Part shown: piece after piece, positions 25,956-35,551 of the stretch
How positions within the stretch are numbered: the stretch's first letter is position 1
How the letters are laid out: each line of letters starts with the position of its first letter
From: Flavobacterium panacagri
GTDB lineage: Bacteria; Bacteroidota; Bacteroidia; Flavobacteriales; Flavobacteriaceae
Direction: 5' to 3'
Length of the DNA: 64,000 bases
NCBI RefSeq assembly: GCF_030378165.1
Contig: NZ_CP119766.1
Location: forward strand, 2,356,001 to 2,420,000
Translations under genes and position numbers: made by a program
Notes under the pieces: generated by a model
The model's database searches: none
What the model was told of the DNA's origin: nothing
Seen by the model: the letters and a program-made list of their open reading frames with translations, nothing else

Positions 25956-27674
25956 CTAAACCTTCAACGAAAACCAAAACGTACTTCCCAATCCCAAATT
26001 ACTCTCCACGCCAACATTTCCATTTTGAGCTTCAATAAATTCTTTACTGATTGCCAAACCCAATCCCGTTCCAGATTTCTGACTTCCCGGAACCTGAAAA
26101 TATTTGTCAAAAACTTTGTCTTTATATCTTGTATCAATTCCTTTTCCAGTATCGATAACCTGAAATACGATTTGATTTAGTTCTTTTTTAAGTTTGATGT
26201 GAATGGTACTTTTTTCAGAAGAATATCTTATCGCATTCGATAAATAATTAATCAAAACCCAGCCTGTTTTTTCGCTGTCGGCTTTTACGTCTTGCAGGTT
26301 TTCATCGGCATCAATAACTAGTTTAATTTGTTTTTGTTCCGCCTGAACTTTTACGGCTTCAACAGCATAATTTACAATTTCATGCGGATTGCTTTTTTCG
26401 ATATTCAGCTGAATATTTCCCGTTTCTAATTGAGATAGATTCAGCAATTCTCCCGTAATTTTCAATAATCGCTGACTGTCCTCTTTTATGCTTTCAACCA
26501 ATTGTTTTTGGTCGTCGTTCATGTCGCCTGTTTTTTCATTTTCAAGCAATTTCAGACTTAATTTTATCGAAGCAATTGGTGTTTTTAATTCATGCGAAAC
26601 CGTTGCAATAAAATTGGTTTTGGCAAAATCCAGTTCTTTAAAAAGTGTAATATTTCGCAGAATAATCACATCACCAATATTGATTTCTTTTTCTTCTCCT
26701 GTCGGAATTATGGTAATGTTCAGAATCTCTTTTTCGAAATAACTTTCCTTTCCGTGCGCATAAATTTTAAGCGGTTGTTTTTTAGGAGCATCTAATTCCT
26801 CTTTCATAATCAAAGACCGAATCAAATCATTCGACAAGGCTAGAGTAGAAGCCGATTTCCCGATAACATCTTCCAGTTTCAAACCAATAATTTTCAACGC
26901 TTCATCATTGGCAAACAAAATAATTCCTTCATGATCTAATCCAATAATAGGATCGTTCATATTATTGATTAAAGTTTCCAGTCGTTTCTTTTCGAAAAAG
27001 AGTTTGTATAAATTACTGTCGTTATATTCCTGAAGTTTTTGCGCCATCGTATTAAACGATTTGGCCAAATCTCCAAATTCACTATGACTTGTAAAATGAA
27101 CGCGTTCAGAATAGTTTTTATTGGCAATTTCCTTAATACTCAGCGTCAATTCCTTGATTGGATTGGCAATATTATTCGGCAGATTAACCAGCAAATTAAA
27201 AGCAATCAAAAAGCACAAACTTCCCACAATGGCAATCCATAAATTAGCATTTTCGGCGGTATGTTTGGCAATATCGCTTTTCTGTTTTATAGCATCCAGA
27301 TTCAGTTTCATAATCGCAAAAATATCCTGTCTGATTTTTGCTTTTATGGTTTCGTTTGCTCCGTTTTGTTCTAAAAGCGTAAAACTTTTTTCAAGGTTTT
27401 CGGTTGCTTCTTTTTCTCCTGGTTCGGTAACATTTTGCGTTTGTTTTTCAAGATATTCCTTGAAAACATGAATCTTGCTATCGGGGCTCGCTTTAATTTC
27501 ATCCAAAGACAAAATCATATTTCGCGAATATTCCAGCGTATTATAATTTGCTTTCAGAATATTCTCGGTATCTGCTTTTATCAAAAAAACAGAATAACCG
27601 CTAACTAACGAAAGTATAATGATCATTAAAAATAACAATCCAACTCCCAGATTCAATTTGGTTTTAATTCTCAT
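25956..27674 (-). CDS. Sensor histidine kinase (HAMP-PAS-HisKA), likely kinase partner of KdpD
   Basis: 572 residues. Membrane segment at about 8-32, an extracytoplasmic helical sensor, second membrane segment at about 150-175, HAMP linker (LVNLPNNIANPIKELT onward), PAS domain at about 235-345, HisKA with the phosphoacceptor His near 360 (SHELKTPIAS), and ATPase boxes NYLSNAIRYS, DTGKGID and GTGLGLAIS. It follows the gene for a KdpD that has no kinase domain, on the same strand, separated by 137 bases containing an 18-bp inverted repeat. In Bacteroidota this pair appears to replace full-length KdpD; that is inference from order and domain content. No response regulator follows. Confidence 0.88.
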   Translation of the reverse strand: MRIKTKLNLGVGLLFLMIIILSLVSGYSVFLIKADTENILKANYNTLEYSRNMILSLDEIKASPDSKIHVFKEYLEKQTQNVTEPGEKEATENLEKSFTLLEQNGANETIKAKIRQDIFAIMKLNLDAIKQKSDIAKHTAENANLWIAIVGSLCFLIAFNLLVNLPNNIANPIKELTLSIKEIANKNYSERVHFTSHSEFGDLAKSFNTMAQKLQEYNDSNLYKLFFEKKRLETLINNMNDPIIGLDHEGIILFANDEALKIIGLKLEDVIGKSASTLALSNDLIRSLIMKEELDAPKKQPLKIYAHGKESYFEKEILNITIIPTGEEKEINIGDVIILRNITLFKELDFAKTNFIATVSHELKTPIASIKLSLKLLENEKTGDMNDDQKQLVESIKEDSQRLLKITGELLNLSQLETGNIQLNIEKSNPHEIVNYAVEAVKVQAEQKQIKLVIDADENLQDVKADSEKTGWVLINYLSNAIRYSSEKSTIHIKLKKELNQIVFQVIDTGKGIDTRYKDKVFDKYFQVPGSQKSGTGLGLAISKEFIEAQNGNVGVESNLGLGSTFWFSLKV

Positions 27675-27707
27675 GACGTTTATTTAAAAACAAGTTTTTT
27701 TTATTTG

Positions 27708-27804
27708 AACCATTAAGATATTAAGGAAATTAAGTTTTGAACTTAATGAAACTTACAAAGAGAAAATTAAGCATAGCCTTTATTTTCTTAATATCTTAAT
27801 GGTT
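27708..27804. repeat. 18-bp inverted repeat between kdpD and the kinase gene
   Basis: Arms 27708-27725 and 27787-27804 (word AACCATTAAGATATTAAG) are perfect complements around a 61-base loop that itself contains the smaller palindrome TTAAGTT / AACTTAA. It could weaken read-through from kdpD into the kinase gene or form a stabilising RNA stem. Confidence 0.6.
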
Positions 27805-27811
27805 AGAAAAA

Positions 27812-28936
27812 TTACGACAGAATGACAAGATCAACATTTGACAACGATAGTTTGTTTAGCAAACGTCTAAAAATTGTTGTAGACAAAATTACTTTAAATA
27901 AATTCAAATGCGGTTTTCCAATGCAGACAGTTGTAATTTGTTTTTCTTCTACGGTTGCCAAAATTGCATCGGTAATATTACTGTTTTCCAGTTTAATAAC
28001 TTCTGCGCCTAATTGCACAGCGAGTTTAAAGTTATTAATTAAATGTCTTTGTTTGTCCAAAGCAATTTTATTACTGCTTTCCTTCGGAGTTTCTACATAT
28101 AAAACATACCACAATCCGTTATAATAACTGGAGAGTCTTGCTGTTTTTCTAATCACAATTTTGGCCGTTTTGTCATTACTGCTAATGCAGGCCAACAATT
28201 TCTCATGTCGTAATGCATGAAGATTCGGAACTTCATTTTCAACTTTTCGAACGACCTGACTCGCTACTTCTTTCAAAGCCAATTCCCGAAGTTGTAAAAT
28301 CTGTTCCGATTTAAAAAAGTTCGTTAAAGCCGTCTGAATTTTATCCGGAGTATAAATTTTCCCTTCTTTCAAACGTGCAATCAAATCTTCAGATGTTAAG
28401 TCTATATTCACGACTTCATCTGCCAATCGTAAAACATTGTCAGGAATACGTTCCTGAACATCAATATTTGTAATTCGTTTTACATCTTCATTTAAACTCT
28501 CAATATGCTGAATATTGACAGCCGAAATCACATTAATTCCTGCTTCCAAAATCTCTAAAACATCCTGCCAGCGTTTTTCATTTTTGCTTCCCTCAACATT
28601 CGTGTGTGCCAATTCATCAACAATAACTACTTCTGGACGAAGATTAATAATCGCTTGAACATCGAGTTCTTCCAATTCTTTTCCTTTATAGAAAATGGTT
28701 CGTCTCGGAATTATAGGCAAACCTGCTAATAATTCATGCGTTTCCTTCCGCATGTGCGTTTCGATGTAGCCAATTTTCACATCGATTTCATTTTTCAATA
28801 ACGAATGCGCTTCCTGAAGCATACGGAAAGTCTTGCCCACACCGGCGCTCATCCCAATGTAGATTTTAAACTTTCCCTTTCGTGATTTCTGAATTAAATC
28901 GAGAAAGTGCTGTGCGTTATTATTTTCGTTTTCCAT
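27812..28936 (-). CDS. kdpD: KdpD N-terminal sensor protein without kinase domain
   Basis: 374 residues from the ATG at 28936. An upstream GTG (28948) lies inside a dispersed repeat and is not used here. The protein contains the KdpD domain with a Walker A-like GMSAGVGKTFRML and VDELAHTN (about 20-230), followed by a universal stress protein domain (about 250-374). It lacks the four membrane helices and the histidine kinase core of full KdpD (~890 residues). In other bacteria this part senses K+ or c-di-AMP and tunes the kinase. The histidine kinase encoded next (25956-27674) is the likely partner. The split form is complete, not a truncation, because it ends cleanly after the USP fold. Confidence 0.9.
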   Translation of the reverse strand: MENENNNAQHFLDLIQKSRKGKFKIYIGMSAGVGKTFRMLQEAHSLLKNEIDVKIGYIETHMRKETHELLAGLPIIPRRTIFYKGKELEELDVQAIINLRPEVVIVDELAHTNVEGSKNEKRWQDVLEILEAGINVISAVNIQHIESLNEDVKRITNIDVQERIPDNVLRLADEVVNIDLTSEDLIARLKEGKIYTPDKIQTALTNFFKSEQILQLRELALKEVASQVVRKVENEVPNLHALRHEKLLACISSNDKTAKIVIRKTARLSSYYNGLWYVLYVETPKESSNKIALDKQRHLINNFKLAVQLGAEVIKLENSNITDAILATVEEKQITTVCIGKPHLNLFKVILSTTIFRRLLNKLSLSNVDLVILS

Positions 28937-28940
28937 ATTT

Positions 28941-29033
28941 TTTGCCACGAAGGCGCTAAGTCACAAAGTTTTATTTTTTTTAGCCACGAATTCACGAATT
29001 TTTATTTGAAATAATTCGTGAATTCGTGGCGAA
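28941..29033. repeat. Dispersed palindromes between kdpD and the porin gene
   Basis: Two unrelated elements in a row: one arm of the GCCACGAAGGCGCTAAG family (28941-28968), then a perfect 18-bp inverted repeat 28983-29000 / 29013-29030 (GCCACGAATTCACG core) with a 12-base loop. Further words of the CTGTGTAATCTGTGGC type follow to 29080. Confidence 0.7.
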
Positions 29034-29090
29034 TAAATTAGCACGAAAAAATCCCTTTAATCTGTGTAATCTGTGGCAAGAAATATTCCC

Positions 29091-30170
29091 CTAAAAACTA
29101 ATCGCCAAGGAAGTCGTTACAAACGTATTCGTATCCGTTGGAAGATTGTCTTTATTTGTGAAGATTTCGTCTTTACTTGAAAGATTTCTGGCTTCAATTC
29201 TAAACATAACATTATCAGTAACTAAGTAATCAAAGTTAGCCGAAAATCCGTAAGTTTTAAAACCATTTGGTGTTTCCGTCGCGATAATCACACCTTTTTC
29301 GTCACTATAATATTCACCTCGTACTGCAAGCTGAATCTTGTCAACTGGTTTGTATTGCAGAATCAAAACAGGCGAAAACCAAGTGTCATATTTGTTACTG
29401 TTTTTAGCCGATTGCTGAGATCCAATATCAAAACCAGCTGTAATATTTGTCTTTTCCGTTACTTTAAATTGTCCGTAAAAGTTGTTGAAATAACGCCACT
29501 TTTTATCAATATCCGGCTGTTCATTTCCAACATAAGTACTCCAGTTCAAAGCAACCCGATCAGATGGTTTGTAAGTAACCTGAGTTCCAAAAGCAGGCGT
29601 TTGATTGCCTTCCACTTTCTCGATTCTCTGCCAGCCGTTCAGGTACATTCCTGCCAAATACCATTCTCCAGACTCAGATGTATAACCAATTTTAACTCCC
29701 GTTTCATAATAAGGAGAATTCTCAGCCAGAATGCTTCTCGTTAAAGTTTGACAATCCTTTCCAATTGCACTTTCAAAACCAATATGCGAGGGCATAATTC
29801 CCGCATCAATCCATAAATTATGGTTTTTCGAAATTTTTACGCCAACATTCGCTTCGTAAACATTTTTCAACAAACCTTGCTCGGCAGACATATTATATTC
29901 GGCATAAGTTCCCGCCATTAAGGCAAAATTCCCCCGAATATTCTCTTTCGAATAATTCACTTTCGCCATTCCCAAATTCAGGTTTACCTCGTTGCTTTTA
30001 TTAGAACTGTAAAAAAAGTTCGGTCGAGTATGATTTTCAGGTTTCCCGAAATCATAACTATAATAAGCGTCAACATATCCCGAAAATGTCAATGGACTTT
30101 TAGATTCCTCTTGTGCATGTAAATTGCTAAAACCAAAAGCGATTAAAGCAGTAAGTATTATTTTTTTCAT
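29091..30170 (-). CDS. Outer-membrane porin associated with the Kdp locus
   Basis: 359 residues from ATG 30170 (MKKIILTALIAFGF); an upstream TTG is not needed. Signal peptide ending LHAQ, then a beta-rich barrel with alternating aromatic/polar strands (FSGYVDAYYSYDFG, GKVNYSK-type repeats) and a C terminus ending in a strand with Phe (VTTSLAISF), typical of outer-membrane barrels. It resembles the Bacteroidota porin family often annotated as DUF1597/Bbp2. It lies between kdpC and kdpD, on the same strand, so it may supply K+ passage through the outer membrane. That role is inference from position. Confidence 0.85.
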   Translation of the reverse strand: MKKIILTALIAFGFSNLHAQEESKSPLTFSGYVDAYYSYDFGKPENHTRPNFFYSSNKSNEVNLNLGMAKVNYSKENIRGNFALMAGTYAEYNMSAEQGLLKNVYEANVGVKISKNHNLWIDAGIMPSHIGFESAIGKDCQTLTRSILAENSPYYETGVKIGYTSESGEWYLAGMYLNGWQRIEKVEGNQTPAFGTQVTYKPSDRVALNWSTYVGNEQPDIDKKWRYFNNFYGQFKVTEKTNITAGFDIGSQQSAKNSNKYDTWFSPVLILQYKPVDKIQLAVRGEYYSDEKGVIIATETPNGFKTYGFSANFDYLVTDNVMFRIEARNLSSKDEIFTNKDNLPTDTNTFVTTSLAISF

Positions 30171-30207
30171 TTTTGTGGTATTCAATTATTTATTAGTAGA
30201 TTTTTTA

Positions 30208-30290
30208 GGAGCTAATCCCGCTATCCGTTTCAATCTTTTCCTGGCTAAAGAAGCCAGAAAAAGGATTTCCACTACTATCGGGGCTAGGGC
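30208..30290 (-). repeat. Structured intergenic repeat, copy B
   Basis: Read on the minus strand: outer AGCCCCG / CGGGATTAGCT pairing, conserved GGAAATCCTTTT, a variable hairpin CTGGCT / AGCCAG, then AAAAGATTGAAACGGATAGC. The core matches copies A, C and D; closest to copy C. It lies upstream of the porin gene. Confidence 0.6.
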
Positions 30291-30317
30291 ATTTGGGGTA
30301 AAAAGGCGTTTTCGTTT

Positions 30318-30570
30318 CCTGCAAGGTTTCCAAAACCTTGTAGGTATTAATTATAAGTTTCAGTTTACGCTCTGTTTGTCATTCCGAGGAACAAGGACAC
30401 GAGCGATAGCGAACTGGCGAAGCAATCTTCGCAAGAAACTCCGTATAGAAATTCGCCAATCTTTGTCGAGCTACTAACGAAGATTTCTCCTTCGTCGAAA
30501 TGACAAGAATGCGCATAGAACAAGAATGAAAATTCGTGTCAATTAGTCTATCATACCTACAAGGTTTGGA
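30318..30570. repeat. REP-like doublet apparently interrupted by a MITE-like element
   Basis: A palindromic 27-mer (30318-30344, word CCTGCAAGGTTTCC...CCTTGTAGG) faces a partial inverted copy (30556-30570, CCTACAAGGTTTGG). The intact version of the same doublet, at 36148-36242, is 95 bases long. Here a 129-base element with inverted ends (30377-30505) sits inside. Confidence 0.55.
30377..30505. repeat. MITE-like element with TGTCATT / AATGACA ends
   Basis: A 129-base segment with inverted ends TGTCATTcCGA and TCGaAATGACA and an interior containing CGAAGCAATCTTCG and CGAAGATTTCTCCTTCG, which can pair. It has no ORF of its own. Sequences of this kind recur in flavobacterial genomes between genes. 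No target duplication could be made out. Confidence 0.5.
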
Positions 30571-30616
30571 GAAAAACTTAGAATCTTAGAACCTTAGCAA
30601 CTTAGTATCTCTGGAA

Positions 30617-31168
30617 TTAGCGAAGCTGATTCAGCGCCACATTCAATTCCAAAACATTCACCGTTTCAGGCCCAACGACAGCAGTATTAATTTTAGATTC
30701 CACCAAAGCTTTTACTTTAGCTTCAGCTAAATTTCTTTCTTTAGCAATTCGTTTTACCTGAATCAAAGCGCCTTGCGGAGAAATATTCGGATCTAAACCA
30801 CTTCCAGAAGCCGTAACCATATCCGACGGAATATCAGATTTTTTCAAGTACGGATGAACCAATAAAAGCGTATCAATTCTTTTTTGAACCAAAGCTAAAT
30901 AATCAGGATTGCTTGGGCCTTTGTTGCTTCCGGCACTTCCCGACGCGTTATAATCAACCGCCGAAGGTCTTCCCCAGAAATAATTCGACTTATCGAACTT
31001 TTGTCCAATTTTTTGGTAACCAACCACTTTTCCGTTAACCAAAATAGTTTCTCCTTTTCCTTGATTTGGAGCAATTTGTGCGATTCCGTAAATCGCTAAA
31101 GGATAAATAACTGCGAACAAGATTAAAGTAGCCACAGTAAGTTTTATTATAGAAAATAGATTTTTCAT
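30617..31168 (-). CDS. kdpC: Potassium-transporting ATPase subunit C
   Basis: 183 residues. One N-terminal membrane helix (about 8-30), then the KdpC domain with YPLAIYGIAQ, FWGRPSAVDYNASGSAGSNKGPSN, TASGSGLDPNISPQGA and the C-terminal VLELNVALNQ. It is the periplasm-exposed accessory subunit of the KdpFABC high-affinity K+ pump and is thought to stabilise ATP binding or complex assembly. It follows kdpB after 133 bases that hold repeats, wider than the few bases typical of other phyla. Confidence 0.95.
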   Translation of the reverse strand: MKNLFSIIKLTVATLILFAVIYPLAIYGIAQIAPNQGKGETILVNGKVVGYQKIGQKFDKSNYFWGRPSAVDYNASGSAGSNKGPSNPDYLALVQKRIDTLLLVHPYLKKSDIPSDMVTASGSGLDPNISPQGALIQVKRIAKERNLAEAKVKALVESKINTAVVGPETVNVLELNVALNQLR

Positions 31169-31264
31169 TTTTTGAAGATTCTAAGACTCTAAGATGCTAA
31201 GGTTCTAAGTTTTTTTCTTAGAAGCTTATAGTTTAAAGTCTATGTTTTTAATTGAGTTTTTGTG

Positions 31265-31295
31265 AACCTGACAGGTTTTTAAAACCTGTCGGGTT
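31265..31295. repeat. REP-like palindrome between kdpB and kdpC
   Basis: AACCtGACAGGTTTT / AAAACCTGTCgGGTT forms a hairpin with one mismatch, 7 bases after the kdpB stop on its strand. No clear T-run, so it may attenuate rather than end transcription. Next to it (31178-31202) are short direct repeats of TCTAAG. Confidence 0.6.
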
Positions 31296-31301
31296 TAATT
31301 T

Positions 31302-33359
31302 TTACATGAAGAGTGCAACAATCACGTCAATCAGTTTGATTCCAATAAAAGGAACAATCAATCCACCAAGACCATAAATCAAAAGATTTCTTTTTAAGAT
31401 CGCACTAGCTCCAATTGGACGATAATCGACCCCTTTCAGCGCAAGCGGAATCAATATCGGAATAATAATCGCGTTGAAAATTACGGCTGATAAAATGGCA
31501 CTTTCAGGACTATGCAAATGCATAATATTCAAACCTTGAAGCGCTGGAATCGCAGTAATAAAAAGAGCAGGAACAATAGCAAAATATTTCGCAACGTCAT
31601 TTGCAATAGAAAAAGTAGTTAAAGTGCCTCGAGTCATTAAAAGCTGTTTTCCAATTTCTACAATCTCGATTAATTTGGTTGGATCATTGTCAAGATCGAC
31701 CATATTTCCAGCTTCTTTTGCAGCTTGAGTGCCACTATTCATGGCAACACCTACGTTGGCTTGCGCAAGGGCAGGAGCGTCGTTTGTTCCGTCACCCATC
31801 ATGGCAACTAAACGTCCGTCCGATTGCTCTTTTCGGATGTAGTTCATTTTATCTTCTGGTTTAGCTTCAGCGATAAAATCATCAACACCGGCTTTTTCAG
31901 CAATAAATTTAGCTGTCAGTGGATTATCTCCTGTAACCATAACCGTTTTGATTCCCATTCGGCGTAAACGCTCAAAACGTTCTTTCATTCCGGTTTTGAT
32001 AATATCTTGTAATTCAATTACACCTTGAATTTCATTGTTTTTGATAACTACTAATGGTGTTCCTCCGTTAGAAGAAATGGCAATCACTTGCTGCGCAGTA
32101 TCTTCAGGAAAAATATTCCCTGCCTGTTCTGCAATTTTTTTAGCTGCATCTTGCGCACCTTTTCGAATATTAGTTCCGTCTTGTAAAATGACACCTGATG
32201 TTCTGGTCTCAGCTGTAAATTTGATGGTGTGTGAAATTTCAGAGATGTTTTTTAAAGCACTTGCTTTTGTTTCGCTTTTTACATCTATTACTTCACTTAG
32301 TTCCAAAATACTTTTCCCTTCAGGCGTATCATCTGCAAGCGAACTCAAAACAGCCGATTTCACAAAATCGTCAAAAGAAATTCCTTTTGTTGGATAAAAA
32401 TTGGTTGCTTTTCTATTTCCAATGGTAATAGTTCCGGTTTTATCCAAAAGTAATACGTCAATATCTCCAGCAGTTTCAACCGCTTTCCCCGATTTGGTAA
32501 TTACATTGGCACGCAAAGCTCTGTCCATTCCCGCAATACCAATCGCAGAAAGTAAACCTCCAATTGTAGTTGGGATTAGGCAGACAAAAAGAGAAATAAA
32601 TGCAGCAATGGTAATAGGAGCGTTGGCATAATCTGCAAAAGGTTTTAAGGTTACGCAGACAATAATAAAAATTAAAGTAAAAGCTGCTAATAGAATGGTT
32701 AAGGCAATTTCGTTTGGTGTTTTCTGACGGCTTGCACCTTCAACCAAAGCAATCATTTTATCCAAAAAGCTTTCGCCAGGTTCAGAAGTTACTTTTACTT
32801 TAATTTTATCAGATAATACTTTTGTCCCTCCAGTTACAGATGATTTATCTCCGCCAGCTTCCCGAATTACAGGAGCACTTTCTCCGGTAATAGCACTTTC
32901 GTCGATTGTAGCCAGACCTTCGATAATTTCACCATCGGCAGCAATTAAATCTCCAGCCTCGCAAATGAAAATATCGTCTTTTTTCAATGCCGAAGAACTG
33001 ATATTTTTAATTTCTCCGTTTGGCAGAATTTGTCTTGCAGGAGTTTCTTCTCTTGTTTTTCGCAAACTGTCGGCTTGTGCTTTTCCTCTCGCTTCAGCAA
33101 TGGCTTCGGCGAAATTGGCAAATAAAAGCGTTGCCAGTAATATTAAAAAAACAATCAAATTGTAAATAAAGCTACCTTGGTCAGTTGCGCCCATTAAGAT
33201 TGAAATGCAGACAGCAAACATTATGGCAGTTCCAATTTCTACGGTAAACATTACCGGATTTTTAATCATCAATTTTGGATTCAGCTTTATAAAAGACTGC
33301 ACGAGTGCTTCTTTTACCTGCTGACTTTCAAATAATGATGTGGATTTATTAGTTGTCAT
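31302..33359 (-). CDS. kdpB: Potassium-transporting P-type ATPase subunit B
   Basis: 685 residues, normal length. P-type ATPase with actuator motif TGES (AITGESAPV), phosphorylation site Asp306 in LLLDKTGT, hinge motif [10 protein letters not shown] and [16 protein letters not shown]. About seven membrane helices. It hydrolyses ATP and drives K+ transport through KdpA. An N-terminal cytosolic Ser of the TGE-associated regulatory site cannot be judged. It lies between kdpA and kdpC, on the same strand, with 290 bases of repeats separating it from kdpA. Confidence 0.97.
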   Translation of the reverse strand: MTTNKSTSLFESQQVKEALVQSFIKLNPKLMIKNPVMFTVEIGTAIMFAVCISILMGATDQGSFIYNLIVFLILLATLLFANFAEAIAEARGKAQADSLRKTREETPARQILPNGEIKNISSSALKKDDIFICEAGDLIAADGEIIEGLATIDESAITGESAPVIREAGGDKSSVTGGTKVLSDKIKVKVTSEPGESFLDKMIALVEGASRQKTPNEIALTILLAAFTLIFIIVCVTLKPFADYANAPITIAAFISLFVCLIPTTIGGLLSAIGIAGMDRALRANVITKSGKAVETAGDIDVLLLDKTGTITIGNRKATNFYPTKGISFDDFVKSAVLSSLADDTPEGKSILELSEVIDVKSETKASALKNISEISHTIKFTAETRTSGVILQDGTNIRKGAQDAAKKIAEQAGNIFPEDTAQQVIAISSNGGTPLVVIKNNEIQGVIELQDIIKTGMKERFERLRRMGIKTVMVTGDNPLTAKFIAEKAGVDDFIAEAKPEDKMNYIRKEQSDGRLVAMMGDGTNDAPALAQANVGVAMNSGTQAAKEAGNMVDLDNDPTKLIEIVEIGKQLLMTRGTLTTFSIANDVAKYFAIVPALFITAIPALQGLNIMHLHSPESAILSAVIFNAIIIPILIPLALKGVDYRPIGASAILKRNLLIYGLGGLIVPFIGIKLIDVIVALFM

Positions 33360-33423
33360 TTTCTTGTAAAAAGTTAAATGTTATTTGTTAGATGTTATGC
33401 GAAAAAAACACATAGATTATAGA

Positions 33424-33516
33424 ATATAACCAGTGGTTTCAACCACTGGAATACAACGCATATCACATTTGATGTCCTTGCAATTCGCTTCCCGTGGTTG
33501 AAACCACGGGTTATAT
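33424..33516. repeat. REPIN-like doublet between kdpA and kdpB
   Basis: Two palindromes in inverted orientation (33424-33449 and 33491-33516), each with a GTGGTTTCAACCAC core and ATATAACC outer flank. The arms match with only two differences that keep each hairpin paired (A/T in one against C/G in the other), separated by 41 bases. Confidence 0.7.
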
Positions 33517-33543
33517 TTAAAATAAGAATGAACAATTTGTTGT

Positions 33544-33622
33544 TCAACTATGTGTTAGAAACCAGTTTCTTTTAATTCATCTTTTTTAGGTGAAAAAAAA
33601 TCTATGTTTCTATGTGTTTAAA
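33544..33622 (+). repeat. Dispersed ~75-bp intergenic repeat, copy 1
   Basis: Contains TGTTAGAAACCAGTTTCTTTTAATT and, 30 bases on, AAAATCTATGTTTCTATGTG (parts given). A second copy in the opposite orientation lies at 42295-42372, and a third partial one at 42409-42433. No coding capacity. Confidence 0.65.
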
Positions 33623-33649
33623 ATAATTCTAGCTTTGAAAAATGAGTTA

Positions 33650-35371
33650 TTATTTTAGTGTAAAATATTCCGCCAATGGTCCAAGTGCCAAAGCAGGAAA
33701 GAACGATAAAGCAGCAATAATGGCAATCACAGCAAAAATCATAATTCCAAAAATAGAGGTATCGGTTTTTAAAGTTCCGGCACTTTCAGGAATGTATTTT
33801 TTATTGGCTAATAAACCTGCAATTGCAAGAGGTCCGATGATTGGAATGAATCGACTTAACAGTAAAACAATTCCAGTTGTGATATTCCAAAACGGATTGT
33901 TATCTCCTAAGCCTTCAAAACCAGAACCGTTGTTCGCTGCACTTGAAGTATATTCATATAACATTTCTGAGAATCCATGATTCCCTGGATTGTTTAACCA
34001 GCCCGTAGCATTTCCGCTGAACCAATACCCCATTGTAGTATCATGTGCAGCAAAATAAGATGCTAAGGCAGTTCCGGCTAAAATCAATAATGGGTGAATA
34101 ATAGCGATAAAAGCAGCAATTTTAACTTCCCGCGCTTCGATTTTCTTTCCTAAAAATTCGGGAGTTCGACCAACCATTAAACCAGAAATAAAGACAGCCA
34201 GAATAATAAAGATGTAAAAGTTGAGGTAACCCACACCACATCCGCCATAAAAGGCATTCACCATCATGGCTAATAACTGCATCGCTCCAGAAACTGGCAT
34301 CGAACTATCATGCATACTGTTTACAGACCCTGTAGAAATTACCGTTGTAGCAATACTCCAGAAACCTGAAATGGCCGGGCCAAAACGAACTTCTTTTCCT
34401 TCCATTGCTCCAGTTGTCTGTGCTATTCCCATTTTTGCAATAGCAGGATTTCCGTTGATTTCGCTTGATATTGTCGGAATTACAAGAAGTAAAAATCCAA
34501 CAGTCATTACACCAAAAATGATATAAGATAATTTTCTTTTGTTTAAGAAAAATCCAAGCGCAAAAATCATTGCAAACGGAACAATAATTTGTGCCCAAAG
34601 TTCAACGGCATTAGTAAAATAAGTTGGGTTTTCTAAAGGGTGTGCTGAGTTAGCTCCAAAGAATCCACCTCCGTTTGTACCAATATGTTTAATCGCAATA
34701 AAGGCAGCGGCGGGCCCACGAGAAACTTCAACATTATCGCCTTGCAAAGTTGTGATTGCATCTTTTCCTTCAAAAGTCATAGGAGTTCCACTGAAAACTA
34801 AAACAATAGCTACGATTGCTGAAAGAGGCAATAAAATACGTGTACAGCTTTTAACGAAATAGTTATAAAAATTCCCTAGTTTGTCTGTGGTTCTTTCTTT
34901 CATCGCAGTAAAAACCATTACCGCAGCAGCGATTCCGACACCAGCCGAAACGAATTGTAGGAACATTAAAACCATCTGCGATAAATAAGAAACACCGCTC
35001 TCGCCAGAATAATGCTGTAAATCGCAATTGACTAAAAATGAAATGGCAGTATTAAAAGCCAAATCGGGTGTCATGGATGGATTATTATCTGGATTTAGGG
35101 GTAAAGACCCCTGAAATAGCAGTACAAAAAAGCAGAGAAAGAACCAAACCATGTTGATACTCAAAAGTGCTTTTAGATGCTGTTTCCAGTTCATTTCTTC
35201 GGCTGGATTGATACCGCTGATTTTAAAAATAAATTTTTCAAGTGGATTGAAAATCGGGTCAAGAATTGTTTTATTCCCCAAGAAAACTTTAGCAATGTAT
35301 TTTCCTAACGGAATGGCTAAAACAATGGTAAGGATAAAAATACCTATGACACCTAATAATTCTGTGTTCAT
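33650..35371 (-). CDS. kdpA: Potassium-transporting ATPase subunit A
   Basis: 573 residues from the ATG at 35371 (MNTELLGVIGIFI); an in-frame extension upstream would put a polar leader before the first membrane helix and is not typical. About ten membrane helices with four selectivity-filter-like loops, for example NCDLQHYSGES, GTNGGGFFG and ANNGSGFEG. It forms the K+ channel part of KdpFABC in the inner membrane. kdpF is found 99 bases upstream. Expression is expected under K+ limitation through the Kdp sensors in this locus. Confidence 0.97.
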   Translation of the reverse strand: MNTELLGVIGIFILTIVLAIPLGKYIAKVFLGNKTILDPIFNPLEKFIFKISGINPAEEMNWKQHLKALLSINMVWFFLCFFVLLFQGSLPLNPDNNPSMTPDLAFNTAISFLVNCDLQHYSGESGVSYLSQMVLMFLQFVSAGVGIAAAVMVFTAMKERTTDKLGNFYNYFVKSCTRILLPLSAIVAIVLVFSGTPMTFEGKDAITTLQGDNVEVSRGPAAAFIAIKHIGTNGGGFFGANSAHPLENPTYFTNAVELWAQIIVPFAMIFALGFFLNKRKLSYIIFGVMTVGFLLLVIPTISSEINGNPAIAKMGIAQTTGAMEGKEVRFGPAISGFWSIATTVISTGSVNSMHDSSMPVSGAMQLLAMMVNAFYGGCGVGYLNFYIFIILAVFISGLMVGRTPEFLGKKIEAREVKIAAFIAIIHPLLILAGTALASYFAAHDTTMGYWFSGNATGWLNNPGNHGFSEMLYEYTSSAANNGSGFEGLGDNNPFWNITTGIVLLLSRFIPIIGPLAIAGLLANKKYIPESAGTLKTDTSIFGIMIFAVIAIIAALSFFPALALGPLAEYFTLK

Positions 35372-35470
35372 AATTTTGAGATTATTTTTTAGATTTTGAT
35401 GTGATTTGTAAAATGGAACAAGCAAGGAATAAACTTTTAACCCTTAACTTGTAGCTTCTAATTTTTCACA

Positions 35471-35548
35471 TTAGAATTTTTCGGGTTTGATTAATACGTA
35501 AATCAAGTACACGAAAACGGCGAGTGAAATAATAAATAGTGCAGTCAT
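35471..35548 (-). CDS. kdpF: KdpF small membrane subunit
   Basis: A 25-residue ORF starting MTALFIISLAVF and ending VLIKPEKF, with one membrane helix and the family's YLIYVLxxPExF ending. KdpF stabilises the Kdp complex. It lies 99 bases upstream of kdpA on the same strand and 3 bases after the end of another small ORF. Read directly from the sequence; too short for most gene finders. Confidence 0.85.
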   Translation of the reverse strand: MTALFIISLAVFVYLIYVLIKPEKF

Positions 35549-35551
35549 GAT

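Noticed and set aside
27812..28936. Truncated or broken kdpD pseudogene
   Set aside because: The protein ends cleanly after the USP domain and is followed by a complete kinase gene; split forms are expected in this phylum.
28937..28948. GTG start giving kdpD four more residues
   Set aside because: It falls inside the dispersed GCCACGAAGGCGC repeat; the ATG at 28936 gives a normal N terminus.
30124..30477. 117-codon plus-strand ORF over the porin start and repeats
   Set aside because: It spans a signal-peptide coding region in antisense, a structured repeat and a MITE-like element; no codon-like pattern.
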